The position numbers and the translations under genes are program-made. 64,000 bases of DNA from Ophioderma brevispina (taxonomy: Eukaryota > Echinodermata > Ophiuroidea > Amphilepidida > Ophiodermatidae), in contig JAMKCH010078900.1 in the NCBI GenBank assembly GCA_023653785.1, forward strand, positions 62,001-126,000. Reading direction: 5' to 3'. The notes below the pieces were generated by a model. It worked only from the letters and a program-made list of their open reading frames with translations. It had not been told where the DNA came from and ran no database searches. This document shows positions 40,441 to 54,223 of the stretch, piece after piece (the stretch's first letter is position 1; each line of letters opens with the position of its first letter).

Positions 40441-43400
40441 CCTTCTCAACTTACGGTCACATGAAAGGTCCTACCCTGACTACAATGTAACCTAATTAAA
40501 GAGTTAACAGAAAACAAAATATTTGACATCCATCCGCCCCATGATTCCAGCTATAATCCTGATATCGCAGGTGGTCATACTACCCTAACAATGTTCCCTA
40601 TACTTTACCTGTACTAGGCTGTTTTGCCCTTGAGTGACACTTGCACTACGGCAATACTACTTGGCCCTGTAAGAACTTTACTAAATGAACCGATGCCAAG
40701 TTAATGCTGTGAAACTCCAAATGCCAGTTCGCCATTGTGATTTGGCTTGGTCGCCGAGACCGTGAGCAGCACAATAATTTTTTCTAACCCACAGCGCACT
40801 TTAAATAAGATGGAATTTGTACGATTAACTCCATTTCTTTTCATTGCTTTATCTGAACTAACATGGTCACTTACTAAAAATAAAAAAACCAACGGAATTT
40901 TTAACTTCACTAAGTCTGGTGACCTTCTTGTGAAGAGATGGTACACAAGGCTGACAAAAAGCGCATGACGGAATTTCCTCATACTAAAGCTCGTAATAGT
41001 GTCCGGTTAAACACACCAGCTTACATTTCTCTCTCTCAACCCCGTGTGTGTGTAATTTTACAGTGTGTGGTATTTTGATACATGTCATGATATAGGGCAA
41101 TTTTTTGCGGGTAGATGTTTCAGAATGTTATAAAAAATTTGCTCTAGGATATTTTTTCCCAACTGTAAAACACTCCTGATCATTACAATATTGCTTTTTG
41201 TTAAATATTTTTGCAGTTAATTTTAAAATTGGATCCCTTCATTTTTTACGATCAAATATTGTCAATCATTATGATAAGGATCTTTTAAAGTAACAGTTTT
41301 TATAGAGAATTTTTAAAACACTATTGCCAATAAGGATTCGTATCCCCTTATCTCTCGCTCCTCTAATATATATTATAATATAATCATATATATATATATA
41401 TATATAGTAATATATATATATATATATATATATGGATATTTTTTCCCAACATGTAAACACAATCCTGATCATTACAATATTGTAACGCAGCATGTCTAAA
41501 TACCCATAGGTTACAAACCATTGGGCTTTTTGCACGAAAACATAAAAGTATATCAATAGTTCGTTTTCTCTTCCTTAAAATTTTTGATACTTTCTTTTCT
41601 CCCCCATTGCGTTTCAATTTTGCCAACATAATACCCATATAGAAAATCTCTCCTTTTTTAAAAGTTGCATAAGGTATAGCCATATTGATTGCATTTCAGT
41701 GCAAGACCGCATTCTTCCCGGGGTGTTTGGTGTTGCGGGGTGTATGGTTCACTTAATTCATGGTTGTGTATTTAACCTGTAAAATGTTCTTCATTTGCAA
41801 CTTTGAAATGTGACACATTTACAACATTTTCGTAACATGGACATTGGTGTTTGGTGATATTACTCACAATGAGAAGAAAGGTGTCAAAATTTGTCTAACA
41901 AATAACCTATTGAAATCAATAGCCACTTCCATTAACAATAGATACCAATTTTAAATAAGCGAAAAAAGTGTCCTGTAACAAAATATTACCATAGGCCTAA
42001 TTGACATAAAAACTTATTTAAAACGAAAGTTACCTACGTGAATTATGTGTCCGTGGATCGTGACATTTAAATCATATTTTGTGCTGAATAGGTCCCGCCC
42101 CTACTTCACTTCAAAACCACTGACCTAGAGGTCAGTGATTCAAACCATCGCATTCTGCGCGGCGTTGATTGACAAGCCTTGACATACGCGCAATTGGTTG
42201 CCACTGTCTGTCCATGACTATAAAATCGTTTACAAGACACTTTTTGCAGATAAGTCGACCACACAATTTCGAATCTGAATTGCTTTTGATATTGTTTCAC
42301 CAATGTCCTCAAATCTCCATTCAGTTATTTACGCTTCTAAATTTCAATGAATAAAAAATGAATTTGTAAGTTATCACCACATTGAACAGTCTTGGAATTA
42401 TATGGCCCCAAGGCAGACGATGAAATATTCGAACTTATTTAAACAAATCTTCCAACAAATGAAAATTCTTCCCCAGTAAGAAAATTAAACTTTTGAGCTC
42501 ACCTCAATTCCAAACACATTTCGTACTTTTAATTTATTCTTGGAGAAAAAAAGTGTTCTTATCACTCATTAAATGTATTTTTTCTGAATTGTAATATTAC
42601 GACCAAAATGGACTTTCATACCATTATTTTTTTTTAAAGTAATAATTTCCCGTATAAAGTGAAACATTTTAGTTCGTCATAATAGTGCGAATTTCAGTAC
42701 AAAACGCAAAAACGTGTGACATATTAAGCCATTATCCAAAACAAGCGTCACACACCCTTCCCTGAGGGTAATTGTCGCTCTTAATTCCAATGGTTCGATG
42801 TTTCAAAGATAGCCTATTCCGCATGTTAACATAGCTCACACAAGGCTTTTGCAAAGATGACTAAAAATTCTTCTGAAAATACAAACTTTTAGCAAAGTCC
42901 AACGGCCATATCTTATTATTATCTTCTTTCGAGATCCAGTTTATTTTATTTTCTGAGTCTTTTCTGTGCCACGGGTTCTGTGCCCCCGCAACGAGCCGTA
43001 CACCAATATACCTTACCAAGATTATAGGGAGGGTCTAGTTTATCATGCATTCATGGTGTATATGGCAATTAAGGTATGACTTCGTGACTTTTTCTTTATT
43101 TCCATTAAGGGAGGGGGCCATTGCCTTCAACCACAGATTACGCTTAATTTTGAAATGGTTCTTCAAGCAACACGGTCGCCTGAAGAAACATTTCAAGAGC
43201 CGCTGACTCAAAGAAAGATAAATCCAGAGTTATCCACAGATGTATCACACGGCAGGTATTGCACTTATGACCTTCTTGCATTACCAAGACAAATTTTGCA
43301 CGTAGCTTTCAAATAAAAGTAACTTATATTTTAACCTCACGAGTATCGCCTGCCGATCGGTCACAAAGGAACGTTTGCAATTTTTTGAGCCAATGAGCAA

Positions 43401-45345
43401 CATGGTGAGAATTGTGTTACGGCTGAAAAAGGGCTACGGCTTAAACTTTAAATATTTGGAAGCTGCTTCTCAACTGGTTATATAAATGAATATGGTGTAA
43501 TTGGCCAATCAGAAATACTGTATCAGCGGTCTCTGTAATTTGCAGAATAAAAAATGCAGAGTACCAAGCGAGCGAGTTGTCATGATAGTGAGTTATACTT
43601 TTATTGGCATTACTAGGCTAACCTGACCACAAACATGAATTATGCATGCCATGGCAGACCACTTGCTCAGCTGAAAGTGTATAAAGAGGTGTGTCAGTTC
43701 GGAGCCCTACAATTTCCATCTTCATTTTTATACCATGATTATATCTTGTATTGCAAGCTATTTTGTCATCAAAAACAAAGAAGAGTTTTTAAACCAACAT
43801 TAGTACTTTTCCTTTTTTTGTGTGATATAAACTTATAGTTACTTTTCTGAACTTGTAGATTTTCCCCTTACTCCACACCATTGAACTCCTGGCACTGCCC
43901 AGTGCTCAAACTCTTCCAGTTTCAAGGTTATGAGTTACTTCATGGAATTGTGAAAACAAGACTAACCCTCATGGGTGCTTTTCTGTTCTGGTATAAAAGA
44001 CCCATACGTCCATCCTCACTTTGTACCAGTCAGCTCATTCATCATAATATGTGAAATCACTTCCATTTTTTCTCAAGCTAGACAGATGGAGTTGTCAAAA
44101 TTCAGTAATGAATAAAATTGCTTTCACGTAAGTAAACCCAGGAAGCAATGCAGACACTGAATCATAATAACTCAATGTAGTGGTGACAACTCGCGAACAT
44201 TTTCTCTGCATTTTCTGCATTTTTTATTCTGTAAATTACAGAGACTGTAGTGCTCAGGTTGTTCAGACCACAATGTGGTGTTCAATTCAAATGAACGCTG
44301 ATCGTAAAACAACCCATAATATGCTTGAGTTGACTAAGTGACTTGAACCAATTGTTGCAACCAATATTCAATTTTAATAAGCGAAAGCGTGAATTGTAAC
44401 GAAATATTACGATAGGCCTATTGATCAAATACACAAAAATATTCATAGACATGGTGTATTGTAAATTGAAAAAGATTATACATGTAGCCAAATCAGTTAG
44501 ATTTTATAACCTTTGCTATACTTAAAGCTGTATAAACACAGATATCATAAAGATCCATCTTAATCATGGAAAGAAAAACACTCATCAGTAATTAATTCTT
44601 GTAATGCAACATATAATTTCTTTACGTAAATATTGCGTTTTGGACTGAAAATCATTCAAGCGAGTGATCCAATATGCCCTTGTTTTTTGGTATATACTTA
44701 CCCTAAACGTCCACACGACGTCTTTTGTATGTTCTGTTTTATCGAAATTAGCGTGCCGTGAATGTATACAGTGTGCTTTGTTCCGTAGGTCACTCTTAAA
44801 AGTGTGTATGAAAAAAAGGATACTGAAGACTTAAGATTTTTATTTCAATGCAATTGTGGTATAATTTTATTTAGAAAGAGAATTACACTCTTTTTCTGAA
44901 CATAAGCCGCAAAATAACGCTATGGACCCGTCTTCTTACAACTTACAAAGTTTTTTTTTTTAAGTAAACACTTGTATTTTAGTGCAGTTGCAGTTGGGGA
45001 CCGTTCCACAAAAAATGTTAGGGGTCTGAAAAAAAAACTAAAAAAAAACATTTTTCATTGCAAGGCACTCCCTTGTAATCTGAAAATTATTTTCCGGGCC
45101 CAGCCACCCTTCTGGCATATGAATTATATGTATGTCAACCCAAAATATGGACACTAATTGTATAAGCTTAAGTACTACATAAAAAATGGATTTTTAATTC
45201 AGGTCTTCTAACAAGCGTTTGAGAAATTAGTTTTATATGACGTCACAAATCTGCCAATTTCTGTTTGCCATGAATAAAGTGGAATATCCGTGCTTGACTA
45301 CAGTGCGGTTGCTTAATGTGTTGTTTTTGTATTGTAACTGCAATA
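40441..45345. other. 4.9-kb stretch without recognised genes
   Basis: Contains a direct repeat pair around an AT tract (41147-41484), a tRNA B-box-like word near 42135 and otherwise AT-rich DNA. The minus-strand frames at 40701-40982 and 41269-41683 and the plus-strand frames at 42169-42354 and 43635-43838 have no signature; the second set includes translated (TA)n. Confidence 0.45.
41147..41484. repeat. Direct repeat pair flanking a TA-rich microsatellite
   Basis: GGATATTTTTTCCCAACTGT through CCTGATCATTACAATATTG at 41147-41200 recurs at 41432-41484. Between them is the imperfect (AT)n tract 41364-41433. Confidence 0.8.
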
Positions 45346-45493
45346 CAGTTTTTAGAAAATGGAGACAATTCGTGTTTAGATAGTTTAGATGATTTTCTAA
45401 GTGTTTATTTCGAAGAATTTAAAGATATCAGGCATGTCAAGCTAAACACTAACTACCTAAACACAAATCTCGTCTCCATTTTCCTAAACACTG
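45346..45493. mobile_element. Tc1/mariner-type MITE (148 bp)
   Basis: Left end CAGTTTTTAGAAAATGGAGA, right end TCTCCATTTTCCTAAACACTG. Flanked by TA on both sides. CAGT termini with a TA duplication are typical of Tc1/mariner relatives. The frame at 45316-45681 crosses it and is chance. Confidence 0.7.
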
Positions 45494-48400
45494 TATGCAT
45501 TTACATTCAAAACAACAACATTATTCAATCGCAAACTGCCATAAATCCCTTAATATTTTCATTTACCACAAGTTTGCTCTACAAATTCAACTTCTTTTGT
45601 GCCATCACCAGACAAAGCATCCTTTTTATCGGGATCACACTGAGACCCACAAAAGTTGTTTGTGTACAAGTTCCACGTTGAAAATAATTCATTTATACAC
45701 ATCTTCTTACTATAGAAGCACGTAATAACATGGCAAACTGGACGGTACTATACGCTGGGGATCCGTGATATTCAGCGCTTTAAGGGTACTCATTTATTAA
45801 TTAAGTTTTACTACCTACTTATAATTACAAAATAATGTCTCACTCGTCGGAAGACGGTTTTACATAACCGGACGTTTTCTGCACATTTCCGTCTTTAGAA
45901 TTAGATTTTTTTCATCCGATGGCCCACCATCAATACAGAGATCATATTATATCATCTTAAGATATGTTGGTGTGTATTTCCTTTTTCGTTGCTTTGTTTT
46001 TTTTTCGTTAATTTGTTTTGATTGTTTGTGTTTTTGCTGCAACTGAATGAAGTCATGTGAAATTGTTTTAAAACCCACACGTGGGTTACGTAGTAACATT
46101 GTGTCTTACCTGAGGACACTGTTTTAAGACAGCGACTTTGAAGCCGTTTTTTAAACCGTGTCCTTAGACAGTCATGTCCTTGCTTTAGCATGTCTTTTGG
46201 CTGATCGGCGTAAATCCTATAAAATTTAAGAATGACTAGGTACAAGACAAAAAGGTATTAGCCTGCCCTAAATTAGGAGCAAATAGGACCTGTCTTTCTT
46301 CTCATGTCTTATAAAAGACACAGCATTGAATTAAGTGCCTTTAAGCAGTCACCTATTCGAGTCACGTGTTATCGCAAGTTTATAGTCTATACTGACATGG
46401 ACTCATAGAGGCCTACGATAAAGATAAAAGTCTGATAAAAGTCGTGCTACCTACATACAAGAACGTGGGGTTATTTTGTGACTTGCACAAAGCCGCTAAA
46501 TTACGACATGTTTACTGAAGACACGTCTCCAGGCCAGGCACCAATTTTTGCAGGTATTGCACGCCATTTCTTGTGTTTTCTGTACAACCCCACTGTAAAC
46601 ATGACCTATATATACGGTACGGGAATACCAATACCAATGACACCACGCAAACGACCCTAAGTTGAAGTCATTATACGAAATCTAATCGCATAAAAGCGCC
46701 TGAGGGTAGTTAAGACCTATAGGTGTTAAACAATGTTTGGTCAACCTTGAAAATCTCTTAAATAATGTACCAAAGGTTTGATTTTCACCAATCTTGCTCT
46801 TTGCTTTTGAAAAAAAAATAATTGTAATATTTCAAATGCTTCGAACAAAATACATTTCATTCCGTTTTTAAATATTTCGGGCTCTTTATGCCATCGGAAA
46901 TAGTACTTAAATGTATTTAATGTATTCTTAAATAGGGGCCTACTTAATTTTATTTATCGAAGGTTTGTTATTAAACGAAAGGACAAATGACAACTTTGAT
47001 ATTGCACAGATGAAATGGTAGTTTCACGGTAGTTTAGTTTGTGCGTTTATGTATCGTTGTTGGTTACTAAGATCAACGACTTACTATATAGTACATTGTG
47101 TAAGTAAACCAAATACTACATGGTTAGAGGGAAAATAGGGTACAACCTTATTTTTCCCGAGGTATGGCTACGGGCCTATCACCCCTCACCGAATAAGAAA
47201 CCAGGTTATATTGTTTTAATTCACACCTCCTGTGGACTCGGGAGGGGGACGAGGTTGTAGGGAAAACAGTTCAATCTATTTCTAGTGAAATCGGATAAGC
47301 CAATGAAATAGCATGATATGTCATGAATTATTCATGAGGTGTATGTAAATCTACACTATAAGGTGGTACTATACCAAATGATTTGTTTCAAAACATTAGT
47401 GGCAAAACGACTTACATAAAATTGTATCCGCAGCCTTCTATGGTCTAGTTTCCCGGGGTCCACATTTTAGTGACCCACACATAACGAGAATCTTTGAATT
47501 GTGTGTGTTATTTCATATGTATGGTTATAGTTAAAGGAAGGTAATTTCCGACTTGGGGTTATCATGGTTATATTGGGGAATGCTTCCGCAGATATGGTCG
47601 AAGATGTGTGCCACCCCATATCCTGAAACATATTCTCAGATTACGTGTGAAAGCAGTCTAGGTATTGCTAAGGAAAGGTATACAATCAAAGATCACGCTT
47701 TTAAAACTCTAGAGTTAAAAGTGCAACGAGAGCTTTTGGGGCACCCATATGATGGTTAGGGGCCATGTATAGGGATGTCTTATACAGCTCTTCACAAAAG
47801 TGGTACATCAGAAAAAAAAATGGTTAAAGTACGAAATTTCAAAATAAGTCATTCTTACTTGGCATAATATTAAAGAAACAAAGCAATGAGATGAAACCAC
47901 CCCGATTGGTTTTCCAATAGTGTTTGTTTCATCTCATTTGCTTTGGTCAAGTGAATTTTATGTTAAAAATCATAATTGATAATATTATGTTATTAAAACC
48001 GCTTTGAACTGAAATGGATTAGTTGAACGTTTGTCCAAAATATGTAAAAAAACTGTAGGCCTAGTCAAATCGAACCCTGATGACCGGTCAACTATACACC
48101 AACCACGTTGTAGTAAAATAGGACAGTATGAAGTCATTTTGTACGGATTTGTAGTAAATTATTTTGGGTATCATTTTTTCTACCAAAAGGCGATGGGCCC
48201 AAGGAGGGTGATATGTTTTTGGCGAAAAAGTCAAAATCCTCTTGCATCAGCTTCACTGTAATCAAATTAGCAATCATCACAAGCATTTAACCGGGGTAAC
48301 GAGGGGGGGGGGGCTGAAATTCTTTGACCCTTCAAAGGTGGGGCCCAAGCCATGAAAAAAAAAATCACCCTAATTTTCTCTTCTTGAAAATGGGGTATAT

Positions 48401-49119
48401 ATATGGTTTCCGTATTTTGGGGTTGACGTCAGTAATTTTCACGGATAAAAGGTGGCTTGATTTTTGAGATCCAAAACGGGGGACCTGAAAATTCAGATTG
48501 TCATCACCCCTGAAGTGTTTGGAAACGCCTCAACATATGTACTGGTGTTCCTTGAGGTATAAAACCACAAGGACATTTTGAGCGATAGCAGCCGTCACCA
48601 ACCAGGATTCAAAACTGACATGCAAACTCACCATTTTAGGTCAGATTTTTTTTTAAATTTAAATTTCTTACTTCTGTGGGAGGGGGGTTCCCTAGTGCAC
48701 TAAAGTGCGACACTGCGTTGTTTCGCTAAAGGGCCCCACAAGGCCCTTTTCCCTTAAATCGCCGCCTGAGGGTGGTGAGTGGGTTTCGATTGTGACGGGC
48801 TGGCCTACTTTGAGGTTACAAACTTGACAAAATGGTTCATTTTACAGCAAGAATATTATTATAACAAATCTGCAAAATAGAAGCATTTTCTGTAAAAGTA
48901 GGCTCTAGAAGCTTAAAAATTCAAACAAGTTGTGTTAACAAAGAGAACACGCACTTCCTTTTAATGAGTTTTGGCCAGTAGGTTAGTAAGCCAAGCTAAA
49001 AGTCTGTCAGCTGAACATTGGTGGTTGGGGTGCCGATTAGTTCAACTCGGGATTTCAACTTAGAGTAAACCGATGGGAGTTGATAGGTAGGTATTCACAA
49101 AGAGAGCCTAAAGTTAGAC
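45494..49119. other. 3.6-kb stretch without recognised genes
   Basis: Contains a hairpin at 47878-47946 (AAAGCAATGAGATGAAAC against GTTTCATCTCATTTGCTTT) and a G10 run near 48304. The plus-strand frames at 46478, 47553 and 48031 show no family signature. Confidence 0.45.
47878..47946. repeat. Hairpin, 18-bp arms
   Basis: AAAGCAATGAGATGAAAC and GTTTCATCTCATTTGCTTT pair with one mismatch across a loop of about 30 bases. Possibly the ends of a tiny MITE. Confidence 0.65.
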
Positions 49120-49275
49120 CCAGTGTAGAAGTTTTTATAGTCCGCGGGAATCCATAGTCCATTACAGAGCTGACGATAAAGAATAGGGCAACTCGTCAGT
49201 TGACTCTTAACACAACGTCGCGTTAGTCGTCTATGGAGCCCGGACTATGGCTCCAGGCGGGAACTATATTACACG
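49120..49275. mobile_element. MITE, TCCGG family, copy 4 (inverted)
   Basis: Ends CCCAGTGTAGAAGTTTTTAT and GGCGGGAACTATATTACACGGG. Internal AGTTGACTCTTAACACAACG and TTAGTCGTCTATGGAGCCCGG are the reverse complement of words in copies 1 and 2. Confidence 0.75.
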
Positions 49276-50929
49276 GGCTTTTTACACAAGAGTTAGTACT
49301 TCATGTTGGACTTTTCTTATAAACACGTGCTGAAGTTCGATATAATAGGCGAGAAAATTTCTCATGGATGGGTCTTTACTAGTCATGAGAAGTTTCTCAC
49401 CATTTTTAAATCACATGAAGAAAAGGTTGTCTTAATGAGGACTAAAACTCGGGTCTAGAAGTGAAGTTAGGACTCTCTTGTGAAACCAACAGTAGTATAT
49501 TTTTAATGAATTTAAGTTGCGTATGGTAGAAGGTGTATTCGATTTCTATTCAAGTCATCTATAATATAACCCCTTAAAAACAATCTATCAAAAAATGCAT
49601 GGCTTGACAGAACTAGAGGACCAGTTATGATTCACTTGTTTACTGCTTATTGTTTAAAATGGAACTGGTATCACATGACGGTTTGCCGGAGTGTTGATTG
49701 TATCAAAATGTGAGGGCCAATCGATGTATGTAATAAGAACTTTCTGCAATACTAGAACCACGGTCGATTCTGGTCAAGGGATGAGTAATTATTACGTCAG
49801 ATGGGAATTGGAGGATGTGAGAGGGGAACGTGTAAATCATAAAGGAGAGTTAGAACCAGTTGTCTCATCAGGTTCAACCCTCTCTCCTTGAGGTTTTTTA
49901 TGTCCCTTCTCTCGCTCCCCTCCAAAAATCATCATTCATCCCTTAATGGACTCCTCCCTTAGCTTTGACAAAGACATGAAGTGATTTGTTTTTGAAACAT
50001 TAAAAAAAACCGCAAACATCTAATGTTTCATCTTTTTGTGGTTATTTTACCTCATACAAAATGTAATTTTAACAAATTGATGAAATAATTGTAGAAGAAA
50101 TTTCGAACATCGCGTAACATTATAGTTGGTGGAAGATTTCCCTCATTGCAACTTTGTGAGGTGGTTAAATATAATAGAAAGTCTCCTGCGGACCCGCCTA
50201 ATTATAAATAGCTCAAAGGATATGGGATATTTTTATATGAAACTAGAGCGGGTTTAGTTTTAATTGTCCAAATCCGGACAACTAATCTATTAATGTGCCT
50301 ATCAGTGTGTGTCGACGTCTCTCTTTCTTTTTGTCTTCTTTTTGTCTTTCTTTTGTCCGTCTTTTTGTCTGTCTGGCTGTCTGCTCTGTCTTTCTTTCTG
50401 TCTTCTTTCTGCTCTTTGCTGTCTGTATGTGTTGTCTTTCTTAATGTGTCTTTTTGGCAAGGGGATCGGAAATTTTTTTTTCTGTCATCCAGCGGGCCAT
50501 ATATCTCTAATAGCAGCGTATAAACTCTGACAAAGTGTCACATCACATCTTATTGAAATTCTCTACTTTGTTCCGCTTGGACATGGATGAGCCAATTATT
50601 AGTTGATATTTTTAAGCGTTGACAACAACAAAGGTTCTGTTTATGAAATTTGTACCAATATACGCTTTGTTTAATGATTTATTGGTTTCTGCCCATTAGT
50701 TTGATTATGATGCTCTTTTAATCTCCTGTGTAGTGTTATTTCGGTACATTGGAATCGAAATCAGATAAAATTGATTTGTGTTTTTTTTTTAAATTTTGAT
50801 CGATTTAATTGAAGTTTATTTTTAGAGCGGGAGCACGGGGACTGGTCAAACTCATCGTCAAACATCAAGCTTCGACACCCTTTGGAGGTATTATGGCCCC
50901 TCTTCTCAATGCAATTAGTTAGTGGTCCA
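49276..50929. other. No gene recognised; pyrimidine tract
   Basis: A CTTT/GTCTT-rich tract runs from about 50318 to 50450 and generates Leu/Phe/Ser-rich chance frames. Nothing else is supported. Confidence 0.45.
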
Positions 50930-51760
50930 AAATTGTAGAGTGTCACTTTTTCAATTAGGGCCAATTTAAATGTACAAAGGGGTCAAACATTTAAATTACT
51001 CAATCATATTGAATGGATGCCATATTGTCACCTTAGTCAGAAGGATTCCAAAAATATATAGGTTTGTACCATCTATGACCATTGGTCTTAGGGTTATTGG
51101 TAAATAAAAATGGCATAAAACTTGTGCAGGGGTCAAAATCAGAAGTTGCTCCCATATTGGTACAAAAGTAAACAAATTGTTCATCTAGCTTAATGTGTCA
51201 AAAATAAGGAATAGTTTGTTAGCATCCTGCATATGCATAGTATCATCATGCTCATGTTACGTGACAAAAATAGGTCATGCGGGGCAACATAATCAATTGG
51301 CAAGGAAACATTTAATATAAACCAAAAACTATCCTTTTATCAGGCCAATACTATGCAAGTATTTACAATAAAATTCGAGTACTTCGAATTTGGACCCCCT
51401 CTACAAATTGACCTTTTTTATCGTTTTTTGTCATTTTTCTCTATATGCGTATAACTCCAAAACAATGGTCGTAAGTGGTATATACCAAACTATACATTTG
51501 CAATCTCTTGTGGACTAGACGACAATTGGAAATGTGGTTCAACATGTTGGAAATCGGTTTAAAAATTTTACCACTGTGTAACCTTTAAAATTGGATCCTA
51601 TTGAAAAATTGCCACCCCACAATTTGAGACCACTAGCTACCTTGCATTGATATAATAGAGGGTCCATACGAACTACCAAAGGTGTCCAACTTTAGATGTA
51701 GGCGGGCATGAATGACGAACTCCTTAAATAAGGACCATTATGATATAGTGCTCCTAAACA
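50930..51760. mobile_element. Long palindrome, family P, copy 2
   Basis: It matches 20253-21085 in order: GTGTCACTTTTTCAATTAGGGCCAATT, TTTGTACCATCTATGACCA, TTCATCTAGCTTAATG.GTC, ATAGGTCA.GCGGGGCA, then the other arm with AACAATGGTCGTAAGTGGTA and GAGGGTCCATACGAACTACC. The outermost 80 bases of the left arm are missing. The right end extends to AAATAAGGACCATTATGATATAG, as in copy 1. Confidence 0.75.
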
Positions 51761-53049
51761 GTGACTGGTACACCGTCATTTTAGCCCCCCCAAAGCATTT
51801 TTAATCTTAGGTAAGTTGGTATGATCATGACAGTTATGTAGTAGACTTCTTGAAACTTTTAACCATTATTCTAATATGTGGTTGTACAGTGGGCAATTTT
51901 GACACATTACTGAGAATTGCCATTCCTTAAGAGCAGTTGAGCATATTTGGTGGATTTAAAAAATAAATAGGTCATGGCGTTTTATAATCATTAGCATTAA
52001 CAAACAACATTTTTGTGGCGCTTTTCAAAATTGTTTTACCTTCAATCGCACTGGAGTAACTTTTTGAAAATATGGAAAAAGTCCTTCGGGAACGGAACAG
52101 GGGTTTTAATTATGGAGCCGGCGAGTTTTGGTGCTACGCGTTGTAAAAATACGATTTTTTAAATTAGGCGCAATTTGAATATGTACGACCGATTTTTTTT
52201 AATGTTATGTGGTTGCGTTGATGTACCTGTGATAAATGACTAGGAGTTTCGGTAAAAAATGTCAGAGGGTGGTCCACTTGGGAACCCCTTTAGGCACCAA
52301 CGGGAGTTGCAGCCGGGAAGTGCAGTGAAGATTTTATGCAACTTAAGTGACAAATAAATCCTCTCACAGATCATATTCTTTTACCACATTTTTCAGGTGA
52401 ATTTTAATTTCTGCTCTCCCTCCTTCTTTGCAGTAGTAACCTGGAATAGGTAAGGAGGACAGCTGTCGATTAGCGATAGGCGAAAGGGCTGACGAGAATT
52501 TTACTAGCATGTCGCAACACAGAAAAGGCGTCATTGGCCGTGAAGGACATCAAACAAAGATCAGGATGGAACCGGTGTACGGTGATATTTAGGAATAAGT
52601 GGACCTTGCCGACACACAGAGAATCTTATAGCACTGAATTTGCCAGCGGTTGCCTTCAGGAGGAACAATGCCTGAACAGTCTCATAAATCACGCTGGTGT
52701 GAAGCGGGGGGGGTGACTTAAATTAGAAGGGGGAATGAAACGTGCTTTAATGATCTGGTTTACCCACTCCAGCAGTTCTCACATGTTTAGGAAACGAACA
52801 CGTTTCATAGTTTATTGCTACATCTGCCATACTTCTTTTGAGAATGACGTGCGAAATTCTGAGAACCAATTGGGCTGACGAAATAAACAGTGGGGTGGTT
52901 GCATTATTCTAGTAACTAATTAATCAATTTTGTGGTTAGGCTGAAAAACGTCTTATGAATGCTTTAGAACAAAGATATTATAAAGGTGAACCTTGTGCCC
53001 GACTACTTCGTTATTAAGAAATTTACTGCTGTGATTATTTCTTTTGCAT
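51761..53049. other. No gene recognised
   Basis: AT-rich sequence with one chance frame (52534-52716). Confidence 0.4.
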
Positions 53050-53180
53050 GATGAGCCGATGCTGCTGCTGCTTTGTACTGTATGCACTACTACTACTATA
53101 CTACTACTACTAATAATACTACTACTACTACTATACTGCTACACTGCTACTGCTACTACTACTACTACTACTAATACGAA

Positions 53181-53225
<45 letters not shown>

Positions 53226-53330
53226 ACTACCATCTACTTGACTACTACTACTACTAACTACTACTACTACCATACCACTAACCACTACCTCACTGCGTAC
53301 TACTACCTACTACTAACTACTACTCATACC
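53050..53330. repeat. CTA/CTG trinucleotide repeat region 1
   Basis: Imperfect (CTA)n with CTG and ATA variants. It gives Thr-, Tyr- or Leu-rich chance frames. Confidence 0.9.
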
Positions 53331-54223
53331 GCCGAGGGGGGGGTGGTGTCAAAGGGGGAATTCGACACCGTGGGCCGGGTCCTAGTGTACGCCCGTAGAA
53401 AAATAAAAGTTCAGCCCTTGCGGTTTTGACAAAAGTCAGAGAGGGTAGGAAGTGAGGAGAGAGGGAATGGATGAGATGAGACGAGGGAGAGAGGAGAAGC
53501 ATTGGCGTATAAAGGGGCCCAGTTTCCCCTCTGGCGACAATGATACCTACTTACGTTGAGAAAAATTTTTGGTACCACGAAATTTCATTTTTTTTCGCGC
53601 TACGCGCGGTAAAAAAAGTGCAGGGGCCTTTTGGTTTTGAGAAATTTCACAAAAACAATAAGATTTTGTTTTATTCAACTGGTTGGTCATGAAAATCCCA
53701 TAAAGTGAACCCACTCCACACCAATGCTTCAGACTTGTTCTATCAAATATACATCGAAAAATGTGTTGTGAAAAGTGAACATTGAAAGGGGTCCGCGCTT
53801 CGTGCCTGCATCCACCCCGGGCCGCTTCATCTATGAACTCTCCATGAACACTTTATATATTATTTTGAAACAAAAAAACAGCTATGATTTTACTTTTTAT
53901 AACCGTTTTATCATACCTCGATATTAAAAGTGACAACACTACAAATTTTCTATTGTGTTCTATCAAATTTTCATGAGGAAAATGTGTTTGGAAAGAACGT
54001 GAACATTGCACAAAAATGGGTACCGCGCTTCGCCACCCACCCTGGGTCGTTTACTCTACATATTAATAATCTCAAACAAAAACACACATTAAGTTGCATC
54101 ACTAACATTATACAACCAAAACCCCCTCCCTGGTATGGGGGTCTGGGAAAACAGACAAGTTGGTTAAAGGGGGGCCCGTAACTCCAAGGTTCCCCCCGGG
54201 CCCGCAAATCTCTCGGCGGCCCC
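53331..54223. other. No gene recognised
   Basis: Contains two related phrases about 240 bases apart (TTGTGTTCTATCAAATTTTCAT-like with GTGAACATTG...CGCGCTTCG) at about 53735-53810 and 53950-54035. These are probably a diverged short tandem repeat. Confidence 0.4.

Noticed and set aside
41269..41683. Frames with Tyr-Ile repeats
   Set aside because: They are the (TA)n microsatellite translated.
42105..42160. tRNA B-box-like word and CACTGACC hairpin
   Set aside because: GGTTTGAATC is present on the minus strand, but no A box or cloverleaf can be built around it.
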